Position numbers and translations under genes: made by a program. Below the pieces are notes generated by a model. It was not told where the DNA came from and did no database searches. It saw only the letters and a list, made by a program, of their open reading frames with translations. Source: Camellia lanceoleosa (lineage: Eukaryota; Streptophyta; Magnoliopsida; Ericales; Theaceae). From it: a stretch of 64,000 nucleotides of DNA. Below, piece by piece: positions 9,236 to 21,732 of this stretch. Numbering within the stretch: the first letter of the stretch is position 1; each line of letters begins with the position of its first letter. The DNA lies in assembly GCA_025200525.1 (NCBI GenBank), contig CM045767.1:9717273-9781272 (forward strand), read 5' to 3'.

Positions 9236-10629
9236 TGTTGAAAAATAATATTTTTCGGAAATTGTAATTCGAAATTAAAGTGAGATTTAATCGTCGATTG
9301 AGGTAAGTCTGAGTCATTTTGTACTCTTTTAAGTGAGAAGATTACAATATAAAAATAATGAGCCGAAACCATTGGGTTGTGAATGAGAATTGTTTCATAA
9401 AGTGAGTATCAATAAAGTTGGGCCTTGATTTAGACTTAATCTTAGTTTGGACTGGGTTTAGACTTGTACTTGTACTTGTGCATATGCATGTGTTACGTTT
9501 GGTTTTGGTCTTGGTCTTGGTCTTGGACTTATTTCATCTTATTTCATAAGTGCACGTTTGGTCTTGGTCTTGGTCTTGGACTTACGTTTCATCTTTTTTG
9601 GGTCACATCAATCAACATCTCCTCTCTACTTTTTCTACAAATAATACAAAAAAAGTCAAAAAGTGCACTTATTCTAAACTTCCCAAACTTGACCTTAGAC
9701 TTGGACTTAATCTTAAACTTGGGTTAAGCTGTGTTGTGTTGAACTTAACTTATGCATGTGTTTGAGAATTGGGTTTAGATTGGATTGTGACCCAACATTA
9801 GTATTCATTTTGTGACCCATCTAGTTGGTTTATTCAAATATTATTATTTACATATTTATTTATATATATTAAGCACATGAGAGGTTTAGACCTTTGTAAC
9901 TCTCATCTTTTGATGATGGAGTTGATGACCATATTAGTGGCCATAGGTTTTCAACATTTGTAACTCTAACCCTAATGGCTAGAGTTGATGGCCATGGTTA
10001 ATGGCATTTGATGACCCTATTGATATATAGCTTTTACCCCAACTTATATAAGTAGAGGCTTTTCCCTTCCAATTTGAAAAGAAAAATTTCAGTGATATTT
10101 TTTTTATGGAAAATAGAGATGGTCTTTTGAGATAAAAAGGAGGAGATGTTTATTTTACACCAAAGAAATTTTTTCCTATCTTCTTTTGCTAGTCATTTCT
10201 TTGGTTCTTGTTAGAGAGAGTGCAACTATTGTCAAGTTCGCCGAAACTATTCATAAGTTGCTTCTGCATTAGCTGGTTTCGATCGTTGTATCCTGAGAGG
10301 TAAATGCCGGCATAAATCCAACACCCATCGAGAAGCGGTGAATCTATTTTAAGGAAATTGTGGCATCACACAAGCTTCAGTTTGCTTCTTTTCTTATTAT
10401 TTATTTTTTAATTTTTCAGAATTTAGTTTACCTGAGCGAGTTCTAATCTTTACTTATCTATGTTAATAATTTGTTCTTTTAGTAATGTAATCTAATTTAT
10501 TTATGTATTTAATTATGTCGTTTATCTTGCATTTCATCCTTTAATAAAAAATAAAAATAAAAATTGTTGTCATTTCTATTTAATTTATTTTATATATTTT
10601 TCTTGTATTATTATAGCAAAATACTAACA
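9236..10629 (+). repeat. 5' LTR of the old Copia element
   Basis: Begins TGTTGAAAAATAA and ends ATACTAACA. It is preceded by GTAAA (target duplication). It contains hexamer-like TTGGTC/TTGGAC tandem repeats (9498-9590), in two blocks separated by ATTTCATCTT, which the 3' LTR lacks. This accounts for much of the length difference. Confidence 0.9.
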
Positions 10630-13345
10630 ATCTTAAAACATATTCATTATAAATAATTTTGATAAAACAATTTAGTTTTTGTTATAATTTTATTTTAGTG
10701 ACTCTTAGAATTAAAATTAATTTAATTACCTAGAGTTATTAGAATTTGAGTTGTTTGTTTCAAGTAATTTATTAATGCAATTTATTTTATGTTAATTAGT
10801 TATTACTGCATGAGTAATTTGATTGTTAGTGCATGATTTACTAAGTATTGATAAGATAAAAAAAGAATTTTATTTTTTAAGATTCTTACTAATTTATTTG
10901 ATTTGTTTGTTATTTGTTTTTCTTTTGTACTCAACTTTCTCTATAGGTTTACCTAAATGCCAAAGGAGGATATATAATATGGACAAGTAAAACAAATTGG
11001 AATTAGTAAATGAGACTACTAATTTTTGTTTTGAACAAGATACCCTAAGCATGGATGAGAATTTTGGATCTTCAGATTTTTAGACATATTTGTGAATTTA
11101 ATTATTCACTTTATAGTTCAAGTTAATTTCAGATTTATTCCGTATGTTTGTTTTGAAAGTTTGGTAACGATTTCGATTTAATTTGATTAATTAAATTCTA
11201 AAAAAATAGAAAGTTGGATTTTTTTATTTTATTTTTGAGAATTTCAAGTGATTCGGCTAGTCAAGAGGTTTCCAACGGTATAAAAATCTTCAAATTGTTT
11301 TGGGAGAAAATTTAGCAAAACAGTTTCAGTTTTTCTAATATAATATTTATGTTGCATTACAAGGTGGATAGGTATTAGTGCATGGTGGAATATTTTGCAT
11401 TATAATATCTTTACTTTGTATTCATTCTATTAATTAATTGTTGTATTGATTGTGAGTTTTTCCATATCTTGATGTGTATAATCAAGTAAATTACTCCAAA
11501 CATTATTGTGTATTGTTGGAATTTAACTCTATTGTTTATAAGATTATTTGCTCATAGTTAGATGGTTGGAATGCCAGTGTTATGACCATAGTAGCCTTAT
11601 ATATGTAATTATTTCATAGTTATGAAACTCATAACATTCTTATAACTGCAATACATCTATAGCTGCTTGAATTATATATTGTGAGTGATAGTTTAAATTA
11701 CTTATGTAATATGCATTATATGAGTTATTAGTTTATTTACTCATTTTGTATCCAAGTGTGTATATAAACAGTAAACATGGAGGTTTAGCGGTAACATGGA
11801 TAAAGTTTTGTACACATCCCCTTTATATGGAATAAAGCACTGAGTTTATTTTTTGTATTGTATTTTATGCAAAGATAAGCTGGCAATTCGAAAGGAGGGT
11901 TTCAAGTAGAAGAGTGTATTCTTAACTAAACAGACCATTTCAGACACAGTCATGAACTTTGATTTTGCAGATTTAAATAAATTGTAATTGCAACAGTTGC
12001 ATTTTCTTTTGTAGTAGTTTTAATTTCTAATTTGTAGTAGTTTCACCATAGTGAAAGGAAAGGGGGAAAGAAATAAATTATAAACCTTCGCTTTTAAAGA
12101 AAGTCTTTGGGATTAATTTTACTATTCCCAAAAACTAAGATGGATTTAGTTTCAAACCTTTGTAGTTAGAGGAAATCTTTGAGTTTAAATCTTTTTATTC
12201 TCAAAGTGATAGTAAACCAAGTTTTGAGAAAGTCTTTGGTTACAATTTGATTATTTCCATAGTGTTGTGGGAAAAGAAACCAAATTTCAGCATTAGCTAA
12301 TATAAATCTGATTTTTATTCAGAAATAATAGGCTTAGTTCCGGGAGTACCGGTTAACTTTCATGAGTGGTGTAATTCTGATAGCAATTTTTAATTGCTTG
12401 TAAGTTTTGTAAACTTGGTTTGTTTTAACCTAATTTATCTCCTGGAAAACTTAATTCTAAATTTGTTTCTCATGGACTAGGAGTCAACATGCTCTTGAAA
12501 GTTTTATCTAAGTCTTAAGTGGGACTGGTATGACCCCTCTAGTCTTCCTGGAAACTTTCCTGACCATGTTCTATTCTAGGATAAATGGTGAGATTAATTT
12601 TGAGTTAAATTTTAGATTTTGAGATTTTCTAGTGTTAAGTTTAGTTTCTGGAAAAATAGAATAGTGAAATTTTGTTATGGTTTTTCAGAAATGGCTTCAA
12701 GAGGTGATAACATGAAATGTTGTTCCACCTGACAACCTTAAACCTTGCGAGGTTCTTAAAGGAAAATCAAGAGAGATCAAGTGTGATTAAAGGAAATCAT
12801 AAGATTGTATGATGATATCTTTAAATTTATCAAAGGCAATTAGTATGTTATGCTTGTGTCAATTATAACATGTATGATTGCTATGTGACTTTGCTTTAAA
12901 GTAAAGATGAGACAACCCGTTAGAGTGGGTAAATATATTTTTTGATTTTTTAAATTCTAAATGTATTCTTAAATTGGTGGCTCCTAATAAGTATAAGATC
13001 ACTGATCACAGAGATAGAAAACTGGTGGTTCCTAGGACGTGTTAGACCACTGGCTACACAGTTATGAGTTTGTGGTTCCTATTAGTAAATAAATTACTAA
13101 TTACATATTAAGACATGATGGTTCATAGTAGTGGAGAGGCTACTAATCATATGTCAAAATATGATGATTCCTAGAAATGAAAGTGACTATTGATCACATT
13201 TAAAACATTGTGGTTTCTAGTAGTGGAAAGTCTATTGATCACATGATGAGAAATTAGTAATTTCTAGTGAAAAGACTATTAGCTATGTCATGAAGTTCTG
13301 AATAGTAGGCTATTGATCACTAGGTTTGTGATTCCAAATAGTAAG
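10630..13345 (+). other. Degenerate internal region of the old Copia element
   Basis: AT-rich, multiply stopped in all frames; no protein domain could be recognised. It should once have held the gag-to-integrase part. Its right end is the tandem array described at 12974. Confidence 0.6.
12974..13345. repeat. Degenerate ~48-bp tandem array, split by the solo LTR
   Basis: About nine diverged copies of a unit resembling GTGGTTCCTAGTAGTG followed by a CTATTGATCACAT-like word (units near 12974, 13023, 13069, 13118, 13164, 13210, 13257, 13295 and 13327). The array is cut at GTAAG by the solo LTR. A last piece (GTAAGGCTATTGATTTCAG) resumes at 15966. Confidence 0.75.
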
Positions 13346-14205
13346 TGTGATAACCCAACCTGTATTACGTTTAATTATACATGGGATTATGTATTTGATA
13401 TAAATTTGCAAGTTTAAGTATGTGAATTTTGTGATTTTGGAACTTGATCTATTGAATGTAGAAATATCTGTTACAAATACCTCTTTGAGCGAAAAATTGA
13501 TATCGTTAGAGACGCGATAAACCAAAACCGACTTCACATTTGTGATTAGCATGATTTTTAGAGTCTATGGTGAGATTTTGAAAAATTATGATTCGTAACG
13601 AATAAATTAGGATTTTTGAGTTAAGTGTATATGTTTAGCCTCTTGTTCTTCATTTTGGGAGAAGAGAGCTCAAAGTGTGAGTTAGAGAGAGAAGGAGAGG
13701 AGAAAGCTAGGGATTTGAAGAGAATCAAGGAGCAAACTATAAATTTGAGTTGAGGTATAGAAATTTACTTACAAACTTTGTTTCTAACTCATCTTTGTCT
13801 TGAAATCATGAAGAAATTAGGAATTCTGAGCTAGGGTTTGAGTTGTGTGGTGGCTTAAGCTAAAGGCATGAAATTGAGCCATAATCTCTCCATCTTTGTT
13901 TGATTTAAGTTCACTCTTGTGATTGACCCATGAAACAAACCCTAGATTATTCATGAAAACAAGATTTGTTGAAAGATTGCTCATGGATCATGTATTTTGA
14001 ATTTGTTTATGTAATGTATGAATATGAGAAAGAGATGAGTCCATGGATTTGTTGTTGATGCAAGGTTGATATGTTTAATGTGGACTTACACTTTTATCAT
14101 ACTTATATATCATGTTTTTGAGTTGTTTTTACATGAATTTGGACTTGGAAATGAGTTTAGAAAGTTTGCATCTTTGAACCATTTTCGGACTGTTTGATTT
14201 TGCCT

Positions 14206-14357
14206 AGACCGCACGAGCGGCCATGAGCACCGCACGAGCGGAACATGAAGAAAAAAAGGAAGTTTTGATTCTGCTCCTTGGGGGATCGAGCGGCCATTTT
14301 TTCCGCCCGAGCAGATTTGGGCCACACGAGCGGTGAAGACTTCCGCTCGTGCGGAAC
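14206..14357. repeat. Cluster of CRCGAGCGG motifs in the solo LTR
   Basis: At least six copies of a GCACGAGCGG/GATCGAGCGG/CGCTCGTGCGG-type word in both orientations within about 150 bp. Similar clusters occur at equivalent positions in the Tekay-like LTRs at 23583-23840 and 30721-30980. Confidence 0.8.
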
Positions 14358-15141
14358 CCCTGTTTCAGCCAAATTTCAAAAAGCCATATTTCCTTTATCT
14401 GGACTCCGTTTTAAGCAATTCTTGAGCCTAAATTCAAGCCTCAGAAGTATAGTTTCCAATGGAAGTAGTCTCACATCCACATTCTAAGTACACAAATAGA
14501 TATGTTCAAATTAGCGAAGGTTGTTCACTTTCTTTCTAACCGTTTCATACTTTTTCCTTTCCTAACCCAGTTTCTTTTCATTTCTTCCTATTTTCCTAGA
14601 CACGGATTATGACCCAATGAGGACTAATGAGTTTAGAACCAACAAAAATAATTGGTTAAGGAGCAAAGTAAGGGATTGATTTATTTGGTTAAGAAAAGAT
14701 TAAGAGAAATAAATTTGATCAAGAAAGTAATTATATGTTTCAATATGTTGTGCCATGCGCATTATGTTTGCAAGTCATGATTCAAGGACCGGTCAACCAT
14801 TTTTGGAAACCACTGTGAGTAATAATATAGTAAATGTATGTTTTTTCATTATCTATTTTGATTTATATACGACATGATCTTCTAAATATCGTATTTTGTC
14901 AAAATGCACAAGTTTCCAAGAAATGTGAAATGAGTTATGAACAAGGAATGTGAATTGTTTATAATATGATATGGTAGGCCTAAGGCCATTCCGTTTATGC
15001 TATGACATGATATGAATTGTTCAGTCTTTAAGACCTATTGATTTCTAGTATGGAACAAAGTGTTGTACGGAACTAAGTGCTACAGTGGGAGTCACCTCTA
15101 GAGTTCATACGAGTCACCTCTTGGGTTCATACATACATAAA

Positions 15142-15470
15142 TGATGGGCCCGAGGCCGCTTGATAAACGATTGGGCTTGAGACCGCTTGTTATATGATTG
15201 GGCCTGAGGTCACTTGATAAATGATTGGGCCCGAGGCCGCTTGTTAAATGATTGGGCTTGAGGCCGCTTGTTAAATGATTGGGCTCGAGGCCGCCTGATA
15301 AACGATTGGGCCTGAGGCCACTTATTATATGATTGGGCCCGAGGCCGTTTGATAAATGATTGGGCCCGAGGCCGCTTGATAAATGATTGGGCCTGAGGCC
15401 GCTTGTTATATGATTGGGCCCAAGGCCATTGGTTATGATTGGGCCTGAGGCCGCTTGGTATATGTGATTA
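15142..15470. repeat. Twelve tandem copies of a ~27-bp unit in the solo LTR
   Basis: Consensus about TGATTGGGCCTGAGGCCGCT with a TGATAAA/TGTTATA link. Copies are 26-28 bp with scattered substitutions. The unit contains a short GGGCCTGAGGCC palindrome-like core. There are no spacers, so this is a minisatellite inside the LTR. Confidence 0.95.
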
Positions 15471-16559
15471 TGGATATTGAGAGAACCTTATGATCATCTA
15501 CTTGTACTGTTGTATTATTACTCATTGAGCTTTGCTCACCCAATTTTATGTGTGCACATGTAGGTGATCAGCAACATGAAGCACACCCCTAGGGTCAGCT
15601 TCAGGAGCTTTTTGTGACCTAATCGAGTCATGTCTCCGAGATGGAGTTTTGTCTTGGCTCACACCACACTTTGACCCTATTATGTTTTTGCTTTCATGGT
15701 CTTGAGTTGTAAACATTATGTACGATTTTCCTCTGGCTCTTATATATTTTTTTGATGGGTAAGTATATGTATTATCGTGTTACGTGGTTAACTTTATGAT
15801 TTTGCTCGTGATGGGCACAACTCAATGGACTTCTCTTTGTTATATGCTTCTGTTTATGGCCCTATTAGCATAAATATTCTATATGATCGTTTGAGGCCTT
15901 CAGTAATCTACAGATTGCTGGCCGGTTATGACCCAAACTTTTAGGGGCAGGTTCGGGTCATGACAGTAAGGCTATTGATTTCAGAGTGACATATTGGACC
16001 AAACTTGTTTTTGTGCCTTGAATTCAAGAAAGACCTAATTCGGTTAATGACGATTTAGGAATATGTTTTTTGTGATATGATTTTAAGAGTTTCATAATCA
16101 TTGTGACATAAGGAATTGTTTAAAGACCCTGTATGAATTTTTGGAGAGGGTGGGAGCCTTCGTATAAATTCTATAAATGTGGGGGTGTCATGCAAAGAGT
16201 GGCAAATGTGGGGGTGTCGTGCAAAATGTGGCAATACCTAAACTCAGGAGGATAGGATAGGCCTGAAAATCTGTTGACTTTATGTTTAACGGTTATGCAC
16301 AATAAAGTAGTGCATATCAGTTTTCTTGTGGACAAATCTAATATTCAGATTTACACAAGATTACAATCATGGAATTGATGAAGCGATTTTCATGTGGAAA
16401 GAGATAAGCCTAGAAGATGTAAATATACTAGGATTTGAAAGTTTCTTTGTCTAATCTTCTTAAACCTATATGGTGGCTAGTGAGAGTAAAAGCTTTTTTG
16501 AAGTTGTGATTTCTCTAGAAATAAGTTATTAATTTAACTTTATCTTGCATAGGTAGTAA

Positions 16560-17670
16560 GCCTTGGGATGCAAGTGAATGAAAGCCAATGAGATCGGTTG
16601 TTATCAAAGGATATCGACAAAAAGAAGGCCTGAATTATTTTGATACGAGATCACCAGTTATAGTGAGTGTGATCGCAATTGTGCGACATCTAAAAAGACA
16701 TCAAGATGGATGTTCAGATAGCTTTCCTATTTGAAGATTTAGTTGAATAAATCTTTAAGGTTTGAATACTTGAGAAGATATTCAATACTACCAAGTAGAT
16801 GTTGTATTCTAAGTTTGATATGAAAGATATGGACCTTGCAGATGTGATTCTGGGTATTAAGATTACTAGAACATCTAATAGTATTGTACTTTCTCAATCT
16901 CATTATGTTGATAAAATACTTGAGAAATTTAGTAAATCAGATAAAAGTGTATCGACGACACTGGTAAACTTATGTCTACTTTTGGCCGAGAATAATAGTG
17001 AAAGTATATTTCAACTAGTAGATTCTTGGGTCATTGGAAGTTCAAAGTATCTAATGAGTTGTACAAGGTCAGGTCTAGCCTACTCAGTTAACAAGCTTAG
17101 TAGATACATGAGTAATCCTAATGCTACTCATTGGAAGGGCATTATGTGGGTGTTGGATTATTTATACTATGCCCGGAATTATAGGTTGCATAATACTTGA
17201 TATCTAGGTGTACTAGAAGGGTACAAAGGCGTCTACTAGATATCTGATACAAAGACTTCGAATCCATTAATGGATATGATTTCTTTAAATTGGAGCTGCA
17301 ACCGTGTCTTGGAGATCTTCCAAGCAAATTTGTGTCACAGGATCAATGATGGAATCAGAATTCAGTGCTTTACATAAAAGCTACTAAAGTAACTGAATGG
17401 CTTTTCTGTTTATTTGAGGATATTCCATATTGATCAAAACTTGTGCTAGCAATTTTGTATACTTTGCGTCAACCAATCAAGTATTGGTAGGGCACATATA
17501 GAAGGTCTAGACATTTTCGTCAAAGGACAACAACTCACGTGTGTTGTCACTATAGACTATATACAGTCTAAGAACGATATTATGGATTCGTTAACCAAAG
17601 GGTTAAATCGAGAGTTAGTAGGAAAGTCATCAAAAGGAATGGGGTTAAGGCCTTCAGTGAATGTTACCAG
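16560..17670 (+). pseudogene. Copia reverse transcriptase / RNase H remnant
   Basis: Pieces of a Copia pol C-terminal half lie in shifting frames. First comes GYRQKEGLNYFDTRSPV, the region before the RT catalytic core. Next is the open part 16799-17200, with DVILGIKITRTSNSIVLSQS and then SVNKLSRYMSNPNATHWKGI, the conserved stretch between RT and RNase H. Near 17530-17640 an RNase H tail (DSLTKGLNRELV-like in one frame) precedes the 3' LTR. The RT YVDD box is not found. Several stops and frameshifts separate the pieces. It belongs to the old Copia element. Confidence 0.8.
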
Positions 17671-18251
17671 AATAGAAAACCCAACCTAGTTGACTGGAGA
17701 TCCCAAGATCTAGGTTCAAAGGGACAACCTAATTGCATGTAATGGGTGAGTCACTGTGGAGGGAAATCCTCCTACCCATTCCTTTATACAGTGATACCCT
17801 ATAGGGTGGAAGGTTAAGCTAATGCTTTTAATGACTTAAGTACTGTGAATAGTCAATCGTGATGTAATGAGATACCTTATGTAGGTCATCTATGTGAGTG
17901 TGAAGTGGGGCCGCTTCTTTAAGAATTGACAAGACTAAATTCTTTAAAAACACTAAGTGAACCAGGCTAGTGTTCCAAGGCCAAACCGGACACACCAGTG
18001 AGAACAAGAATAATGGTTGGAGTAACTCCTGTGTGAGGTCTATTGTCTCGATTTACACAAACGATTGAACAGTTCAAGACATCACGTTCACTGGTCAACC
18101 AGTAAATCCGATAGGCTTTCATTACGAAATGTTCAAGGCCAACAGCTACCTTTTCTGATACAGGGTTATTTTGTGTGCTCTCTCTTCGAGTCTTTTTTGT
18201 TAAGCGTTGTCCATTTTTCTTTATTCGGCCAATTTTATTCATGTGGGGGAT

Positions 18252-18772
18252 TGTTGGAAAATAATGATTTTTTAGCAATTTTAATTCGAAATTAAAGTAG
18301 GACCCAACCGTCGGTTGAGGTGGGTCTAAGTGGTTTTGTATTTTCTCAAGTAAGAAGATTACAACATAAAAATAATGAGCTGAAACCATTGAGTTGTGAA
18401 TGAAAATTGTCACCTAAAGTGGGTATCAATAAAGTTCGGCTTAGATTTAGACTTAGTCTTAGTTTGGACTGAGCCTAGACTTGTGCTTGTGCTTGTGCTT
18501 GTGCTTGTACATGTGTTGGGTTTGGTCTTAGTCTTGGACTTGGACTTAATCTTAATCTTGGGATAAGCTATGTTGTATTGGGCTTAACTTGTGCATGTGT
18601 TTGAGAATTGGGTTTGGATCGGGTTGTGACCCAACATTAGTATTTATTTTGTGACCCATTTAGTTGGTTTATTCAAATATCATTATATACATATTTATTT
18701 GTATATCTTAAGTACATAGGAGGTTTAGACCTTTGTAACTCATTTTTTGATGATGGAGTTGATGACATATTA
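18252..18772 (+). repeat. 3' LTR of the old Copia element, left piece
   Basis: Begins TGTTGGAAAATAATG after the purine-rich GTGGGGGAT. It matches the start of the 5' LTR, including CGAAATTAAAGT and CAATAAAGTT. It is interrupted at ATATTA by the CACTA element. Confidence 0.9.
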
Positions 18773-18780
18773 CACTACAA

Positions 18781-19480
18781 GTAAATGCACATTTGGTAAC
18801 CAAAATTGACGACTAAAAAAAATTTAGTTGCCAAAAGTTGTGGAATTGGCGATCAAAAATTTTTTTAGTCGGTGAAAGTATTATATTTAGCTACTAATTT
18901 TTTTTAGTCAGAATATATTGATTATTGGTGACTAAAAAAAAAATAGTAGCTAAAAATACCAAAATTGGTGACAAAAAAATTATTTTAGTCACTGTGTGTT
19001 GAGTTTTGGCTACTAAAATCATTTAGTCACCGAATGGAAAATAAATAATTATTTTTATCTTTGGTGACCAAAAGTTTGGTCGCCAAAAATATATTTTCAG
19101 CGACAAAAAAATATTTTAGTTGCCGTATATCGAGTTTTGGTTACTAAAATCATTTAGTCGCCGAATGGAAAATAAAAAAATATTTTTTATCTTTGGCAAC
19201 CAAAAGTTTGGTCGCCAAAAACTTATTTTCAGCGACAAAAAAAATTTTAGTCATTGTATATCGAGTTTTGGCTACTAAAATTATTTAGTTACCAAATAAA
19301 AATAAAAAAAGATGTTTTATCTTTTGGCGACCAAAAGTTTGATCGCCAAAAATTTATTTTTAGCGACAAAAATAAATTTTAGTTGCCAAAAAATTAAAAT
19401 ATTTGGCGGGATTTTTCAAATTTTGGAGGGTTTTATAAATTAATTGGCAACTAAAAAATTTAGTCGCTAATGGTGTAATA
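18781..19480. repeat. Left subterminal repeats of the CACTA element
   Basis: At least a dozen copies in both orientations of a word close to TTTTAGTCGCC/GGCGACYAAAA, spaced tens of bases apart, including longer repeated blocks (TTGGTCGCCAAAAA near 19076, 19210 and, as TTGATCGCCAAAAA, 19339). Such arrays are where CACTA transposases bind. Confidence 0.9.
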
Positions 19481-19527
19481 TATATATTCCAAACCACAAA
19501 ACCAGCGCCTATGTCTCTTTTCAGCGT

Positions 19528-19551
19528 TTCTCTCTCTCTCTCTCTCTCTCT
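19528..19551. repeat. (CT)n tract
   Basis: Pyrimidine dinucleotide run just upstream of the captured BTB gene fragment. It may be part of the captured 5' leader. Confidence 0.85.
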
Positions 19552-19713
19552 ACCTCTCCGTTGCTCCTCTCCCCTTCCTCTCTCTTTGCCCTCTCCTCCA
19601 CCTCCCAACGCTACTCAAACCCTGACCCCATTTCCATTTCACTATTGCCTTCACTTGTTGACTCTCCGTCAAATCTCAGGATTCGTTACTCGCCCACTAC
19701 TGCTCCTCAAGTT

Positions 19714-20402
19714 ATGGACTCCTCAACCACCACCGCCGTCTACAGCGTCGAGTCTTTCTCTTTTTCTTTCAGCAAGTTCAATTCTGCTCTCACTGTTGGA
19801 CTATTGAATCTCATGTCTCCACCACCACCTCCCTCCGACAAGGCCCAATCGAGCTCGACCCTTTTCAAAATGATGGCGAGCAAGCCCGATTCCATTCCTA
19901 GATCCTAACAGCGATTTTCAGAGATTTTGGGTTCTCGAAGTCCGGGAAGTCAATTCAATGACCCCAATTCGAGCAAGCGATGTCACCAGAGTACTTGGAA
20001 TCTTGAAGGTACTAATAATCATTTGCACATTGTAGAGGAAACTATGAACTTTTGTTGAATTTGTAGATGTATATGTTTGTACCTATTTGTATGTGTATAT
20101 GAAATGATGGGTTCATTGGCATATTGTTCTGGTGGGGTTTTAGGAATTTGAATTATGTTTGATATTCTTGTAATTTAGGTTTTACCTGCGATTGGGTTTA
20201 ATATGCATGTGTTTATGATATGATAAATTAATTGGCACATTGTTCTGGGTTGTTAGGAATTTGAATTGTGTTTCATGTTATTGTAATTTAGGTTTCAGTT
20301 GTAATTGGGTTTGATGCTGGGGTTTTGTCACGTTTGGAGTATTTAGAGGCTGCTCCATGGGCTGAAGATGAAGAAGAGAAGGTGGCGTCAGTATGTAGCT
20401 AA
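19714..20402 (+). pseudogene. Captured fragment of a BTB/POZ-domain protein gene
   Basis: ATG 19714 opens [19 protein letters not shown], followed by SPPPPPSD and [12 protein letters not shown]. This resembles the N-terminus of plant BTB/POZ proteins related to Arabidopsis At1g63850. An in-frame TAA at 19906 ends it. After a deletion that removes the BTB core, a shifted frame gives SDVTRVLGILK up to 20008, a GTACTA donor, an intron and an acceptor at 20291. A second exon follows (20292-20402) with [20 protein letters not shown] and EDEEEKVAS, then a stop. The second exon matches the region C-terminal to the BTB domain in that family. Introns are retained, so the capture was from genomic DNA, not RNA. 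It is a pseudogene fragment inside the CACTA element. Family identification is from memory. Confidence 0.75.
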
Positions 20403-21033
20403 TGAGAGCTTGGACAAGCTTCTCTTCAGTAAGTCCTCTTCTGCTTTGATTTTTTTTGGATGCAACACTCAGTTCTTATTTATGTAGAGTTGAAATTGGT
20501 ACACCAAAATTGAATTTATGGTTGTTATAGTAGCAATTAGTGACGAGTTTATTGAATTTTAGCTGTCATGGTTAGCTGCCAATTGAATAAACAGGTACTA
20601 GGTAGATATATTGAAATTTAAGATATTGAATATGGTATGTTTCATCTTTGTAAATGGAAGTTCTTCATTAAATTGTTGATGTTGTCATAGTACCACTCAG
20701 TGTTGCACTTTGCTAGACCTAGGGTGGTCTCAACTGCCTCATTCATATTCTCTGCATCTTGAAAAGAATCAAATCAACTGCTATGAGTATTTTCAAGAAT
20801 CAAATCATCTTGAAAGAGTAGTCAATCGTTTCTTCTCTTACATTTGTGTTTTTTACTCAATTTTTTCCCCTAAAATGATTTCCGCAAATATTTTATGGTA
20901 TGGCTACAGATGCTCTCTTCCAAATTTAATTATTTTCTTACTTTATGGATGGAGGTCTTGCCTTCTCCAAACCCTGTTTTATATGATTGCCACATCACGG
21001 GGTGCAATTAATGATCCTAAGCTATAATTGCAG

Positions 21034-21679
21034 GTTTTAAGGTATGTAGAAGGTTTATGCTGGGTTTGCTGGTACTACTACCATGGTGTCTACTCATGGC
21101 AATGGTCAGTTTTTGATTTAGTAGTAGTACATATATCGATAATGAGTTTTTGTAAAGACATTATGGCCAAAGAAGAGGTTGTACACCCATATTATGCAAT
21201 ATGTATTGTGTGGATTGGATGAGAAAACATAGCGTTTTGGCTTTGTGTCTAAATGGAAGTCAAGCAAAGCATCCTACAAATGTGCACTTTTTTAGGATCT
21301 TATTTTCAAGATAACACCGGGACCAGGTTGATATGAGTAGATGCTTAATCTCCATCCCACCACACAGATGATATATGCACCTGTTTAATTAAGGAAGTTT
21401 ATGCTTATTTATCAACAAAAAAAAAAAAAAAAAATTAAGGAGGCTTATGCTTGGTACTATTTTATGTTGTGTTGATTGTTGCCCTTCAGTGTACTTGCAT
21501 TTAAACTAAATGTCCTGTTTTTGCTTCAGGTTTTATCTATATCATTATGCTCCATTTGCTTCCGATCTAAATGGTCTAACTGATTTAGAAATAACATTTT
21601 ACCTGGGAGAGCCTTTTAAGCCTTTCAACCAGCTAATGGGAACCTTGCCTCCTGCAAGGTCTGTATTACTTTCTCACTT

Positions 21680-21732
<53 letters not shown>

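Larger units (their letters stand above)
13346..15965 (+). mobile_element. Solo LTR of a Ty3 (Tekay-like) element
   Basis: Starts TGTGATAACCC and ends GGTTCGGGTCATGACA. The 5-bp target duplication GTAAG flanks it at 13341-13345 and 15966-15970. Both ends and several internal landmarks resemble the LTRs of the Tekay-type element at 22528, including the TGCTGGCCGGTTA block near the 3' end, a GTGAGTAA block, and a stretch of CGAGCGG-type motifs. The two are related families, not copies. No internal region remains, so it arose by recombination between two LTRs. It sits inside the old Copia element. Confidence 0.9.

Noticed and set aside
15142..15470. Regular ~27-bp repeats resembling a CRISPR array
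   Set aside because: Units are contiguous with no unique spacers, the host is a plant, and the array lies inside an LTR. It is a minisatellite.
19360..19608. 82-residue minus-strand frame with (RE)n runs
   Set aside because: It is the CT tract read in reverse plus CACTA subterminal repeat.
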